Shown here: piece by piece, positions 25,453 to 38,546 of the stretch
Numbering within the stretch: position 1 is the first letter of the stretch
How the letters are laid out: the number at the start of each line of letters is the position of its first letter
Assembly (NCBI GenBank): GCA_003344405.1
Contig: NOWV01000088.1
Span: forward strand, 1 to 64,000
Length of the DNA stretch: 64,000 nucleotides
Direction of reading: 5' to 3'
Source of the DNA: Trichoplax sp. H2
Lineage: Eukaryota; Placozoa; Uniplacotomia; Trichoplacea
Program-made: the position numbers and the translations under genes
The notes under the pieces: generated by a model
Told to the model about the DNA's origin: nothing
What the model saw: only the letters and a program-made list of their open reading frames with translations
Databases searched by the model: none

Positions 25453-26936
25453 TTAAGAATTTTCTTCTTCTTCTTCATTGATCTGGAAGTAACGTAGTTC
25501 GTATCCCATTGGACCGGCCGATACAACACGTAGCCAATCACGAAGGTTATTCTTTTTCAAAAATTTCTTGGTCAGGTATTTGAGATATCTATAAGAAGGC
25601 AAAACAAGGGTTTAAAGTCAAAATCGTTGACATGCTAAAAAGTAATACGTTCAAAGGAAAAGGTTGGTTTTGGTGACTGACTTGGAGGATCTATTATAGC
25701 TAAATCATCAAGGTGTGCACTCGTGACCCTGTACTAGCTGTTTTTAGTACAAGGTCATAAGTGTGCACGATATTCATATATAGCTTTGTTTTTATCTACT
25801 GTACTAAGTATCTAATGTAATGGTTGTACTAAGCATGGTTTATTAAAGTAATGCGGAACATATAGGCAGATATCCTTTCAAGCAGGGGTGTAATATGGTG
25901 TAATATGTTCAATCGCATTGATAGCATTGGTATACCTTTTTGAAAGAGGGATATCACTGTTAACTACCAATTTTGATTTTGTTTTCTCGATTATTATATG
26001 ATCACTTAAATTGTTCGTTTTGCCTTCAACTTTGATGGTTCCATTAAGGAATTGTTCCTATCGAATGAGTAACTTTGAATTAATCATCGTGATAGGTGAA
26101 ATTGATATGAGCTTCCGTTTTCTATACAAACACTTACAAAGTTTTCGATATCCATAATTTTGTCCTCAACAGGCTGGGCACAGTCCAAAGAGAACTTCAG
26201 CTGGATCTTCTTCTTTTTTTGTCTTTTCTGTAAGATTGATGAGTAAATAGTAGTTACAACCTAGTTGACTTTCATCATGCGGCCGCATACAAGGCTAAAA
26301 AAGTAAAAGCTTATCCTCTGTCGTGACGCTCATTTTTTTTTATACATCTTCATCAACGTCTACTCAATTACCAATCTGATGTAAAAATTGAAGTAATCCA
26401 GTCATCGTAACAATCTACTTCACTTCAATCATGTGGCATAAGATGGAAAAGTAAAGTAAAAGCTCATCCTCTCTTATCGTCTCTTGTCTTTTTTTCGAGA
26501 CCTTCATCAATGCATACTAATCTGATGTCCAGATCGAAATAACCCACATGCATCTCGGTGTGGCAATATTGCAACATTGGATATACAAGTACTGTATCAT
26601 TTGGTATAAAATTTCATTTTTTCTCTACATCATTGTACTATTTTGCTATACAATCCATCATGATCGAATATGATCATCTGTAAGTGATAAAAATGTATTT
26701 TAAGTCAGTCAGAACTATCATTTTTCGCTTTTTTTAAGAGGCACGGCAGAAAGACTTGCCACGAAGTCAAAGAAGTGTAATTGTCCACTGTTTAGAGTTT
26801 ACTACTTTCAAGATGAAACACTTTTAATACGATTTTCTCTCTACTTGTTGATTACGATAAGCTAATCATGGATTTGAATGGACAGCAGTCGTAAAAAAAA
26901 GATTCAAGAAGAAAAACTTTGACATACCTCGGGCAT
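25453..26936 (-). CDS. RPL22: 60S ribosomal protein L22 (eL22)
   Basis: Cytosolic large-subunit ribosomal protein. Four exons on the minus strand: 26936-26928 (only ATG plus two codons, M P E), 26227-26138, 26057-25936 and 25588-25453, giving 118 residues. The sequence runs through the basic start KRQKKKK, then [54 protein letters not shown] and a Glu-rich tail. This matches eL22 in order and length (128 in humans). The 9-nt first coding exon followed by a 700-bp intron fits the common layout of ribosomal protein genes, where the first coding exon is tiny. CUL3 lies head to head 1.2 kb away. Confidence 0.96.
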
Positions 26937-28111
26937 CTTCTGACAAGGATAGTTTTGGTTCTAACAGTGACAACGAAGGCGGCGGTAATCCACGAGGCCT
27001 TGACTTCTAGTAATGAGATGCTGAAATAGTCGACAGCAGACCAGACTGCCAGACTCACAGGGAAGAAATCATGTCACCTGTGGTGATGATCTTATAGTGA
27101 GCTTTAGCGATTGAACTGTGACATTATTTTTGCAAGTGATTGGAGACGTTTACAGTGTACAGCACTTCTTTCCGGTGGTATTGACCAGAATGCAACGCGG
27201 GTGTGAACTACAGTGAAACTTTACAGTACATAGTACTGCAAAGGACTGGAGCATGAAAAGTACTGTACTTGTTCGACCTTGCCTCCGTCTGTCTGTATTC
27301 ATTCAGCAACTGAGTCCAGCTGGCAGTGTATCTCTCCTCGACCCTACTGTACACTCACTGAGTGTACAGTATAGTACAGTAGGGTTAAAACCATGCACAT
27401 TGAACATACAGTACAGTACAGTGGTGTAAATCTCTTTTCCCTCTTTACGCTGGTACTGAACTCTCACCTACCGGATTGGTCGACATCAACTAGTGTGCGT
27501 ACGCACGCACGCACGTACCTTGGGACGGTCAGTCTACTGCACTGTACGTGCTACACGGGTGACGAATATAGTTTGGTACGCACGTCCGTGTGTACGGTCA
27601 CAGTACTCTAGTGGACGTACAGTACAACACCAGTGACGTACACAGTATTGTACTGTACACTACCGTACAATACTGTGTAAAAGCACAGGAACGCTGCTAC
27701 AGTAGATTGCCGTATTGTGACAGGATTGGCTACCAATCTGAAAGCTTTCCTTCACAAAATTGGATCAATTTGGTCTCCAACTTTTCCTATCGACCTTCAT
27801 CTTTTCCCTTATAAGCAGTTCGTTGAACAGTGGAAAAGTACAAGAATAAGAAGAGATTGTTTTTTACACCCAACTGGTGACTGTTATAGTAATTAGGCAA
27901 CGATCACCGTTGTATACAACACCACAAAAGGTACGTTATTACAAGGATGTCCACAGTGTCATTATTGCCAGTCGATTACTACCACAGTATTAATGCTGGA
28001 CGCCTATAACCAAGTCGTTCGATGTTGCAATCTTCTTTTACAGGGTACCCAAAACGGTGAATCATTGGTAAAGGTTGACAAAGTTGTGGTAATACTCTTG
28101 AGGTAGACGGT
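26937..28111. promoter_or_regulatory. Divergent RPL22/CUL3 intergenic region
   Basis: The 1.2 kb between the two start codons must contain both promoters. From about 27150 to 27670 it is packed with GTACAGTA/TACTGTAC-type palindromes, including a 27-bp near-perfect palindrome at 27345-27371. No exon of a third gene is supported. Promoter function is inferred from position only. Confidence 0.55.
27345..27371. repeat. 27-bp palindrome with single-base centre
   Basis: TACTGTACACTCA at 27345-27357 is followed by one C and its exact reverse complement TGAGTGTACAGTA at 27359-27371. A further pair CCCTACTGTAC (27342-27352) and GTACAGTAGGG (27374-27384) overlaps it, giving a nested alternative hairpin. 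It lies in the divergent RPL22/CUL3 region. Confidence 0.9.
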
Positions 28112-31100
28112 ATGGCTACTGGTAAAAGCAAAAAGGAAACGAAAATGAGAATTCGGGCTTTTCCGGTATATCAATTTTGCTTGTTCTATGGTGATCTTGA
28201 AGAAGTTTTAGCAGTGTTGAGTCGTAGTTGTTTTTGACTGATTGATATCAATTTTGAAAGCCAAATTGCATTTTACAACTTTGACTATGGTTATACACTA
28301 CCTTGACTCTTGATAGGATTGTCTGCTATGATCAATGGCGTTATTCTTATTCATATTGCATCACTGGCTATACCCTGTAGACATGATATGATGATGATTA
28401 CAAGGTATAACAGACATCCTGGCTTAACTTGTGCTCAAGTCAATGCTCCGCTGCAGTTGGAAAAATTCCATTCTGCAGGCTGCAGACAACCACACTACTG
28501 TATATCCATTCTACCGCATAGTAAAATACGCTACAACACATTACTCTGGCTGTATTGCACTTGTGTCGACAGTCTACAATGTGTTAATATGGGCAAAAGC
28601 TTTTACTAACAGTCAATGACTTGTTCCAACTTTGCTAACACATTTCTTCAACCGACAAGGATTGATGACAGCCATGATTAGTCAATATCACGTCAAGAAG
28701 ACAAACTATCGTCCCAATAATGATACAGAATGATTTTCCGATAGCATTAAACTACACTGGAGACATTTATCACTAGTAACTTGTCAGTGATTGCAAATTC
28801 ATTTTTTTTTTATTTATTACCCTACCAAACACCTTCTTCACTGAACTGATGGAGATCTTTGTCTGTCGATGTTGAAACGATCCAGTACAGTACACTGAGT
28901 ACAGTATGGTACTGTACTGTACAGTGTACAGTACTGTTGGCCGCCAACATCAACAGCAGCACAAAATTGTCATCACTTGCCTATTTTTATTTGATACACT
29001 TTGCACTAACGACAAGCAACAGTCATTCTCTCGACTATTGGATGATCAAATTTGTTACACTTTGATGCTACTCCTTAAGCAAGTTATCGAGCCATTGAAC
29101 GTATAGGATGATACCAATATGCTCATAAGATCGTGTACAATTGGAGGATCATAATAATCATCCAACTTTGACACCACTACTAGAGTTGAAAGCAAGGAAT
29201 CTTGACTGCATCAGATATAGAACTAACTGAAATTATATTCAAAAGTTGAACCATTGATTGTGCTATTGAATATCAGCTTGCATTTTGCTTAATCAATTGT
29301 ATAATGATGATCAATTAGATGAGTATGGAGGAGAAATACGTGGATGATATTTGGCAGTTATTGCGCAATGCCATCATAGAAATCCTCAACAAAAATAATA
29401 GTGGATTAAGTTTTGAAGAATTGTACAGGTAACAAGATGTGATCATTGTACCATATACGGATGATAAAATCTCCGTAGTCGTCCATTTTTGTTATAATAA
29501 TGTAATTAACAGATCATCCTGCTCTTCATAGAAATGCATATACGATGGTACTTCATAAACATGGTGATAGATTATACACTGGTTGTAAGGATGTTATTGC
29601 AGAATATTTAAGAAAGGTAAGTAGAAAGAGGTGATCATCATATCGATTTATGTCTTATTGATTCACAATAGAGAAAAGGGGAAATAGAGCCTACAACTAT
29701 CCATGTATCCAGCCCGCTAATACAGGGTCTATTGTATCAACATTTAGGTTTGTCAAGATCTACGAAATTCCGTCGATAATAACTTTTTGACTATATTAAA
29801 CCGTGCTTGGACAGATCATCAAACCGCAATGACTATGATTAGAGATATTTTAATGTATATGGTAAGAGTAACATAATTGTAATATTAATCAAGGGAATAA
29901 ACATGTTGACATTCTTAATTTGATTTTTTGCATAGGACCGAGTATACGTCCATGGAAAAAGTTTAGATACCATCTATAACATGGGGCTTATATTATTTAG
30001 AGATTTGGTAACCACACATTATATATAGGAATTATTTGGAGTTACTTGTTACTGTCGTTATCAATCTACTGTACACAATTAATATCTTTATTGAGACTAT
30101 GAAACAAAAACTATCAACTCTGTCATTGAAATAGGTTGCACGATCTGGCCATATTCGAGATTATTTATGTAAAACATTATTAGAACTTGTAGATAAGGAA
30201 AGACAAGGAGAAGTTGTAGATAGGTATTAATCATTATTTATTGTACCTTAGTTCTTTACTACAAAAATTTTGAATTGAAGAGAAAGTACTAAATTTCCTT
30301 ATAATTCTGATTACTCTTTTCAATCGGTAATCATAGGGGAGCAGTAAAGAATGCTTGCCACATGTTAATAAATCTAAGTTTAGGAGGCAGATCTGTATAT
30401 GAGGAGGATTTCGAGCAACCATTTTTGGAGCAGTCTGCTGAATTTTATCAAGTATTAACAATATTCCAAGTGAAGGGAATTGTAATTGCGTAGATTCACA
30501 ACAAACTTTTCTTGCCTTTATAGCGTGAAGGCCAGAAATATTTGCAAGAAAATGATTCTTCAACATATATTAAAAAGGTGCAATTCTATCATTTTTATCC
30601 TTTGAAGTTTGTAATGCTTTATTACCAATGACGCTATTATTGCAGGTCGAAGGACGTCTAAATGAAGAAGCTGAACGAGCAGCACATTACCTTGATAAAA
30701 GTACTGAAAAGAGAATTGTTCGGGTTAGTTTAATGATGCACTATTGTAATTCTTACTTCGTAGCTTATAGGCTTACTTCAATTGATGCAGGTTGTAGAAG
30801 CAGAACTTATCGAAAAGCATATGAAGACCGTAATTGAAGTTCGTACTCAACAATTCGTCTGATGATAATTAAGTTTATAGAGTTGTTAAAACTTGCATTT
30901 ATTAACAATTACGTCATAATTATAGATGGAAAATTCCGGTCTAGTAAGCATGTTAAGAAATGCGAAAATAGACGGTCCGTTTCTTATATTCCTTTTTAAT
31001 ATCTATATGGATTCTAGTTGAAGTTGATCATTTTCTTACGGGTAAAATGTAGATCTCGCACGCATGTACAGCATGATGAATCGTGTTCATGGAGGAATTG

Positions 31101-34100
31101 AATTAATGTGTGATTGTATGGGCGTTTATCTGAAAAGCCAAGGAAAAGCCCTAGTCAATGATGATGATGGAAAAACTGGCATTGCTTTTATTCAGGTTTA
31201 GCAAAAAGCGAAAAAATTATTTTCTTCTTAATTTTAATTACTCCGGAGTATTTAGGTAACTGATAAAGTAAGGCGTATACTTACTATTTTGTTTATTAAT
31301 TGTAATAGAGCGTCATCGATCTAAAGGATATTTATGAACAGTTTCTGGAGAAATCATTTGATAACAATCGTCATTTTAAACAGACGATAAATAATGTAAG
31401 TTGATTCTAAAGGTTGTATTAAGTTTTCTGACCAATTACTTAATTGATACTATAATTGGTTTCCATTAGGAATTTGAATCATTTCTAAATATTAACCCAA
31501 GAGCCCCTGAATATTTGTCTTTATATATCGACGATAAGCTTAAAAAAGGCACCAAAGGAGTTAGTCTAATGAAGATAATTTATTTTGTATTTATTCGTCG
31601 TTTTAACCTTGATATTTACAATTATTTTAGTTGTCGGATCAGGAAATAGAACTTCTTTTAGAAAAGACTATGGTATTATTTCGATATCTACAAGATAAGG
31701 TAAAATTGATTATACAGTAATGCTATTCTTATTCTGCATAATGAATGGCGATTTGCTATTGACAAACCAAAAACTTGCATACCCTCTGTTTATTATAATA
31801 TTATTATAAGTTTTCAATAATTATAAGTGCCATAACTTATAATCGTAGTAGCTCAAAACTAATGCAACAACGTAGATTTTATTTGGCTATATCATTCATA
31901 AGCACTAGTTTGGTTAAACTTGTTGATCACCAACATCAGTCACTTAGATATATCTATATTCTAGAATCCGCCGTATTTACGGAGGAGTATCGTCAAAGTT
32001 GGGCAAACGTTTTTGATGATGTATTTGTGAAAAGTTTCTCTACTTACAAGATTAAATTTATGTAATATATTTGAGAGTTACATAAAAAGTAAATATTTGT
32101 CTTGCTTGTAGGACGTATTTGAAAAATATTATAAACAACATTTAGCTAAGAGATTGCTTCTTGGTAAAAGTAGTTCTAATGAAATGGAGAACAGTATGAT
32201 TTTCAAGTTAAAGGTATAATGATTATTTTATTAATTGTACATAAATTTAAGCTAATTTCGCTAATCTTTATTTACATATTTGCATAATTTGTTTAAAATT
32301 ATCCTTAGTCGGAATGTGGATGTCAGTTTACATCGAAGTTAGAAGGAATGTTTAAAGATATGTCGGTATCCGAAACTGTAATGGAGAAATTTAAGAAGCA
32401 TTTAGATAGCTCTCAGGTTCGTGGAGCAATATTTATTTTACAATTTTCACATTTTATATTGTCAAGATCTATTGCGCTTTTATTGATAAATTAAATATTA
32501 TTTTGATATCAAATATTAAATATAGACCACCATAAACTTTGATCTGAATATTCGTGTCCTCACTGCTGGTTTTTGGCCTTCTCAGTTATCTTCAAACCAA
32601 TGTAATATACCCACAGAAATTTCTACCTGTTATGACGCTTTTCAGAGGTATAATATATTACATGAGTTATACTATTAGATCACTAATTACCATCACATTA
32701 TTACATTACTGTATTGCTACATTATATCGCTATAGTTGCTACTAGTTTTGTAATAATAGAGTTACTTGATACAATCGCTCAATTGCACTTATATATGATC
32801 ACTTGCATTTCTTTTAATAGTTTTTATTTAGGCGGTCATAACGGGCGAAAACTAGTATTACAAGCTCAATTGGTATGCTTTATTTGCAATTGTAATTTAT
32901 AAATGACGTTGTAGAAATAACAAACTTGCCTTTAAATAATAGGGATTTGCAGATTTACATGCCACGTTTTTTGGCTCCAAAAAGGTAGCTTAGGGAGAGC
33001 TTTGTATTGTTATCGTTTTGCGTTGGATATGTAACGTTATCCGTCCTTACTTTATAGCCTGATAGCGTTAAGCTTGAAACTAGGAATCATATTTTACAAG
33101 TATCGACTTTTCAAATGGTTATATTATTACTATTCAATAGTAAAGAAAAATTATCATTCGAGGTACAAGCTATGAACGTGTGCATAAATGACTTTTTTAT
33201 TATGTCCTATTTTGCTAAGAAGTAATTATTATTAGGAATTAAAGATTGCAACGAACATTCCGGATCGGGATTTGATAAGAGCATTACAGTCACTTGCTTG
33301 TGGAAAGACATCGCAGAGAATATTAACAAAAAATCCAAAATCAAAAGAGATAGGTAATACAAATATAACTTGGTAGTTAAATCAATTTAATTGGCTTTAA
33401 TTTGCGTTATTTTTTATGCCTTTAGGTCCATCTGACGAATTCATTGTTAACGACAATTTCACTTCTAAACTCGTTAGAGTAAAGATACAAACAGGTGAAT
33501 TGCTGTCCATAGCTGTTCTGCAATTATATAGAATTTGCTAATTTAAACATGTTTTAGTATCAACGAAGGGCGAATCGGAACCGGAACGGAAGGATACGAA
33601 GCAGAAAATTGACGACGATAGAAAGCATGAATATCTTTTAATATACTATGTTATAGCGTGATGTAGTCTCTTTATCGTACAGCTACGCTAATTCATTTTT
33701 GGTCGATATGTATTACGGATTTTGAAAATTTCTTTAACAATTATTACGATTGAAGCTGCCATAATTAGAATAATGAAGGCTAGGAAGCAATTACATCATA
33801 GCGCATTAGTCGTCGAGGTATGCTTGTAAATCGAAATTGTGATTACATGTTAAATGAAAGCATTGTATTTGATGATAATATGATAAAATTGAGCATTGAT
33901 TTAATCTAAATTTATCCTGTAATAGACTACAGAACTATTAACGGCAAGGTTTATGCCTCATCCTATGGTTATTAAGAAGAGAATTGAAAGCTTAATTGAA
34001 AGAGAATATTTACGCCGTACCGATGATAGGTAATTTACTCAATTATGTAAAGTATGAGATTTTACATGAGATACGTCGTTGCCATTGTTATTATTTAACT

Positions 34101-34156
34101 GTACTCATGTTTTCTTTTATAATCTTTACAGGAAAATGTATTCCTACGTTGCATAA
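28112..34156 (+). CDS. CUL3: Cullin-3
   Basis: Scaffold of CRL3 ubiquitin ligases; the N-terminus binds BTB adaptors and the C-terminus binds RBX1 and is modified by NEDD8. Exons: 28112-28165, 29319-29428, 29532-29616, 29748-29861, 29936-30007, 30135-30223, 30337-30451, 30524-30577, 30646-30723, 30791-30838, 30926-30974, 31053-31195, 31309-31395, 31470-31559, 31631-31699, 32112-32213, 32309-32416, 32526-32647, 32821-32872, 32943-32984, 33058-33162, 33236-33353, 33426-33494, 33558-33630, 33748-33817, 33926-34029, 34132-34156. They sum to 748 residues (768 in humans) with every phase consistent. Landmarks: the CUL3-specific N-terminal extension ([10 protein letters not shown]), [39 protein letters not shown], the neddylation region [10 protein letters not shown], and the C-terminal [17 protein letters not shown]. 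The intron between exons 24 and 25 is AT-AC type. Confidence 0.98.
33631..33747 (+). other. AT-AC (U12-type) intron in CUL3
   Basis: No GT donor exists where the conserved reading KHE-IEAAI must be joined. Using ATATCTTTTA as donor and ATTATTAC as acceptor joins GA to G and restores the Glu codon exactly. TTCTTTAAC at 33730-33738 matches the U12 branch-point consensus about 10 nt from the acceptor. Confidence 0.9.
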
Positions 34157-34966
34157 AGGATAGACTATATAAGATATTTGACAATTAGGTATCTACAATC
34201 TTGTAAGCGAACTAGTACAGTATAGTAATATTATTGTATATTGTTCTAGTAAAATCGTTCTATCACTTGTATACGCAATTAATAATTTTGCGTTTAGCTG
34301 CTGTTTGCGACTTGATTGTACAGAATTTTACTCAAACGGATGCATTTTTGATGTTAAGTATTCAATTATGATACCTTTAACTTATGCAGACTTGTTTGTT
34401 TATGCGTAAGTTAAATTTAACTGTTAATACTCTATGAAGTTGTTTTCTTAACTTTTAATAGACTGGTATTACTTTACGAAATGGTCGTAACAATTTTTTT
34501 TGGACTAAAATGTAAACTTGATCTAGTGTATTGCAGGATCAATACTAATATTGGTGTATGCAACAGGCGCTTATCTATTCTGTGTAAATGCTTTTACATT
34601 GTCTTTTAGTACTTAACTAAAGAATGATTTCTGAACTGTCGTCTCTAATAGTTATACGAGAGATAATTGGCATTTTGTTTTGCTTCAATTCGCCAATAAT
34701 AATTAAGATACACAATTACACATGGGTGCAAAACATTTTTGTAACATAAAGCAAATTATATTTAATCTTACTGGGCATAAGCGATCACAATACCAACATT
34801 AGTAAAGGAATTAGGCTAATCAATCAAAATTAAAATTGCATGATTTTTTACTAATATTTGTTAGTATCCTTAGCAACGATGTATGTTGTTAGTTTTACAA
34901 TAAAAGGATTCTAAAGCAAAACGTTATGCGTATTTGTTAAAATGCTCAATTGGTAGAATTAGCAAA
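34157..34966. other. CUL3 / ISOC convergent 3' region
   Basis: The two genes converge here, so this mostly holds 3'UTR DNA. It is AT-rich with no exon or RNA gene seen. Confidence 0.45.
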
Positions 34967-37167
34967 CTATAATTTGCTCAATAAACCAGTTTCGGGAGCT
35001 GATGTTGCGATTAGTTTTTGAATATCCCTAAATTGAGGATGTTTCGATCCTCCCATGAGAGCAAGTAAAACACATTCACTTGTAGTTATATAGGCCCCCG
35101 ATTGTCGCAGTCTTTCAATCCCGTACATGCGGTCTACCATGGAGCGTGATGAAACTGCATCTGCTACAATATGAACCTGTTTAATGTAAAGAATATTAGC
35201 AATTATTTATTTATTAATATATTATTAGGAGGATTTTCTTATTCATGAGCTCGTAATAATTAGAAATAGAGATAAATCTGCTGTTGCAAAAGCAGCATCA
35301 ATGTGCACTGATCGAGTGGAAATTAGGCTACTGAGAGCTTTATACCTCGTAATCTTTATCAATAAGGTCGATTGCAGTATGGTGTATGCAGACATGAGTT
35401 TCTATACCAAATAATACAATAGATTTAACATGTGGCATTTCCTTCAATAAGGCTTCAGTTTCAGGCACCAGCATGGAGAAGTCCGTTTTCGGAAATATTC
35501 CTTATAATGATAAGTAGGTGATTTTCAATGAGATTTAGAGCTTTCATTTCAAATATATTATGAAGTTGTTAAGTACGTTATTAGTCATATTGATAACCAT
35601 ACACGATAGCATTAGAGTTAAATCTACCTTTAGCCTTGCTGGTGTCTAAACTTGAAACAGTTTTTCCCAATCCTTAAATACAAATAGAGGACATTAGAAT
35701 ATCAATATAGTATACTATAATTGCAAATAAAATCTCTTGTGTATACGATTGTACGGGCCGGTTGTACTACTAGTTTCCAATTATTTAGCGATAATATTCG
35801 GTAGATTGTTTATAAGTTATGGATAAACCCGGAAATTAGAACATAATCGAAGCTATTTAATGACACACTTCCTGCAACTGCGTATACACATCTGCAACTC
35901 TAGCTTGATAATGATATCATTGGGAGTTTTTAAACTGCTTATTGAGCTATTCGAATATTTTATATAACGTTCCTTAAACTAGAGCATTCAATCATTGGAA
36001 ATCCTCCTACCGGTATACGTGTAAAACAATAATTTATTTAGATGCACAACGTCTATTTACATAAAGTTTAATAATTTCACAAGGCTCAACTAGCACCCAT
36101 GTACTGTGACGAGAATGGAAATTGTTGAATCGCTAGCGTGATCATAAGGTTAAACTAGATATTTGGAATTGAATTCTTTTTTTATCGTACAGATAGCATT
36201 ACGATATAGAAATTAATAAAAGTTTAAATGTACGTTATACGTGTACTTCATAGAAAATCAAGTTTGAACCTATCAGATTATGAAGATTTAGATAGGTGTT
36301 GCAGCATGCTGGTTTCAGGGCAGAATTGGTACACATTTGACAGGTTGGATGTTAATTAAGGCACATCTTGAAGTCAACTGCAGTACTTTTAAATGGGCAT
36401 AACATTAATATGGAAAGATCTGTTGTAATGGAATATGTTCTCATTGTACGAACGAAGGAATAATACGCATACTTGACAGAATTCAGACAAGCAGACCAAT
36501 CGTTTAACTGTCCAGTAAAGAAGTTTATCAAGATTTGTCACGTAGTCTGATTGGTATAATTTACTACTGTCATATACAGCCTACCGGCATATTAAAAAAC
36601 ACAGATAAATAAAACAGACGTGCGTACCATTTAAAACTGAGACATAATGATTGCAACTTCATCATCAAGTCTATAGAATTAATCTGTCATGGTGTATTTT
36701 TCCTATAGAAATGGATATAAAATAAACGACTGTTATTTTTGATATCATTGCAGTGGGTGGAATTCCGTGGTAACGGGAGATTTTAGCCTATCTACGCATC
36801 AGATATTGATCTGTTTGGTTAACACAAACGAACTGTAGGGTAGCGATGCGATTGAAAATTAGCACTATTCCTAAGAAAATTTTGACTCCACGGGAATGAT
36901 AAAGATATCCATACAGTATTCCATCTTAAAATAAGGTTAGTTCAGTCATTGGATCATGCCATCACGATCTCCATTACCTTGAGGATATTGTTCAGTTGCG
37001 ATTAAAGGAATATTCAAGGTATTGGCTGCAGCGATCAATCGTTGTTGTACAGCTACAATATCATCGAAGTAGCGAATTGTTTTGGTAAATTTCTCTTGCA
37101 TATCACAAAGAAAAAAGGACGTTGAATTGGCTGCTAAACGACCAAGGCGTGCAGTTGCTCTTGCCAT
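34967..37167 (-). CDS. ISOC2: Isochorismatase domain-containing protein (ISOC1/2 family)
   Basis: A small alpha/beta cysteine hydrolase-fold protein of the ISOC family; the physiological substrate is unknown and some members are mitochondrial or nuclear. Four exons on the minus strand: 37167-36978, 35672-35628, 35500-35346 and 35176-34967, giving 199 residues (205 in human ISOC2). Visible motifs: FLCDMQEKF with the catalytic Asp, [15 protein letters not shown] with the catalytic Lys, and [17 protein letters not shown] with the catalytic Cys. Then come [20 protein letters not shown] and a C-terminus [11 protein letters not shown]. The Asp-Lys-Cys triad is complete. The first intron is 1.3 kb. 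The symbol ISOC2 rather than ISOC1 is a guess from length; this may be the single ancestor of both. Confidence 0.93.
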
Positions 37168-38546
37168 CTTGATTTAGATTGAATTTGCTTTAAATTAATT
37201 GTTGGCTCAGGCCTGCAAAATGTGGCTGGGAGATACCTACCGATCGCAATCACCTACAGTAATGTCTGCTACTACGCAGTTCTCTCCAGGTTATAGAGGT
37301 TATAGACGGGATACGCCTTTGCTAAAGTCTTTATGAGTGTGCATTACATGGGTAAAATCTCATACAAGTTTATAACTGTTTTCCCTCGATACAGTCGTTT
37401 CCCCAGGGATTATGGTACTGTATTATGCAAGCGGATAGGTAGGGGGTGGATTAGCCGGCTTGCTCCGCTTTTACCTCCCTGTTTTGATGTTCATGAAAGA
37501 TGTCGGTAGAGAACCTTTGCTGTATTTCTATGGATGACATCGTTGCACTTATGATTCTAGGTTGTAAGAGCTCTTACAGCTACTCCGTGTGCAAATTCTA
37601 CTTTAATATTGTAAATCAGACCCTCGGAATATTGTATCGTTATTATATTGCGCTGACCCAGCCAGGTGTGGAGTTGATCGAGAAATAAAGTAGTAGCGGG
37701 CCTTCACTAAAGTATACAACCGAGCTGCCTCCTCCGTTTTCGATCAATTATATACTGTATATTAATAATTCACAACAGAACAGTGAATAACGAACAAGAA
37801 AATGCTGTGGTAATTCTGCTTAGCTTCCATGTACGAGAGACACTCCACTCCGATTTAGCTGGGTTGTGTCATCATTTGGCATGAAAAAAGTTGAATCTTT
37901 TGAAGGTGATGAATGATTTGGACCTAGTACAGTGTACATTCTGTAGACTACAGTATAGCTATTACCATAGACTACTAGAAAAGACTAGTTTTAGTAGTCC
38001 TTGTCTAAGGAATCATTAGTAATGATACTCTATCGGAATATAGGATGGAAATTTTCCGAAATACGATAGGAGGTAAGCGTGAGGAAAAGTATGTCTAGCA
38101 TGCGAGTATGCGGCACAGCAGTAATGTAGTTAGTCGTATAGATCAAGCTTGACAACAGGTGTATCCTTCATTCGGTACACGTAGTTTGGATAGAACAAGT
38201 TATATGGCAGGAAATGGATGAGCTAGGCTAGATTTCGCCGAGAGCTTGAACTCTTGAACTCTTGAACTCTGTAGTAGCAGAGCAACTCGGCTTAAGCTAA
38301 ATACAGTATCGTCAATGATTTTAGGTTGCAGTAAGAAGGTTTTCGAGAGTACTGTCCGCTATTACGGCAAGACAACTCGTGCCAAACAGATGATGAAGAT
38401 TAAACCACCCCCACCAATATGACTATGACATGTTTGAGTTTGTGCAACAGATTTTCAGTGTTTTTCCTTCACTTCATTATTGCATTACCATATAGCAGTA
38501 GATATAAAATATGTTGTACTAGGTAACAATATAGGGATAATCTGAT
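37168..38546. other. Intergenic, no gene supported
   Basis: Upstream side of ISOC. A plus-strand open frame at 37500-37688 and a triple CTTGAACT repeat near 38248-38270 are the only structure I see. Confidence 0.45.

Noticed and set aside
31862-32065. Plus-strand frame inside CUL3
   Set aside because: It lies wholly within the intron between exons 15 and 16, and the flanking exons join cleanly without it.
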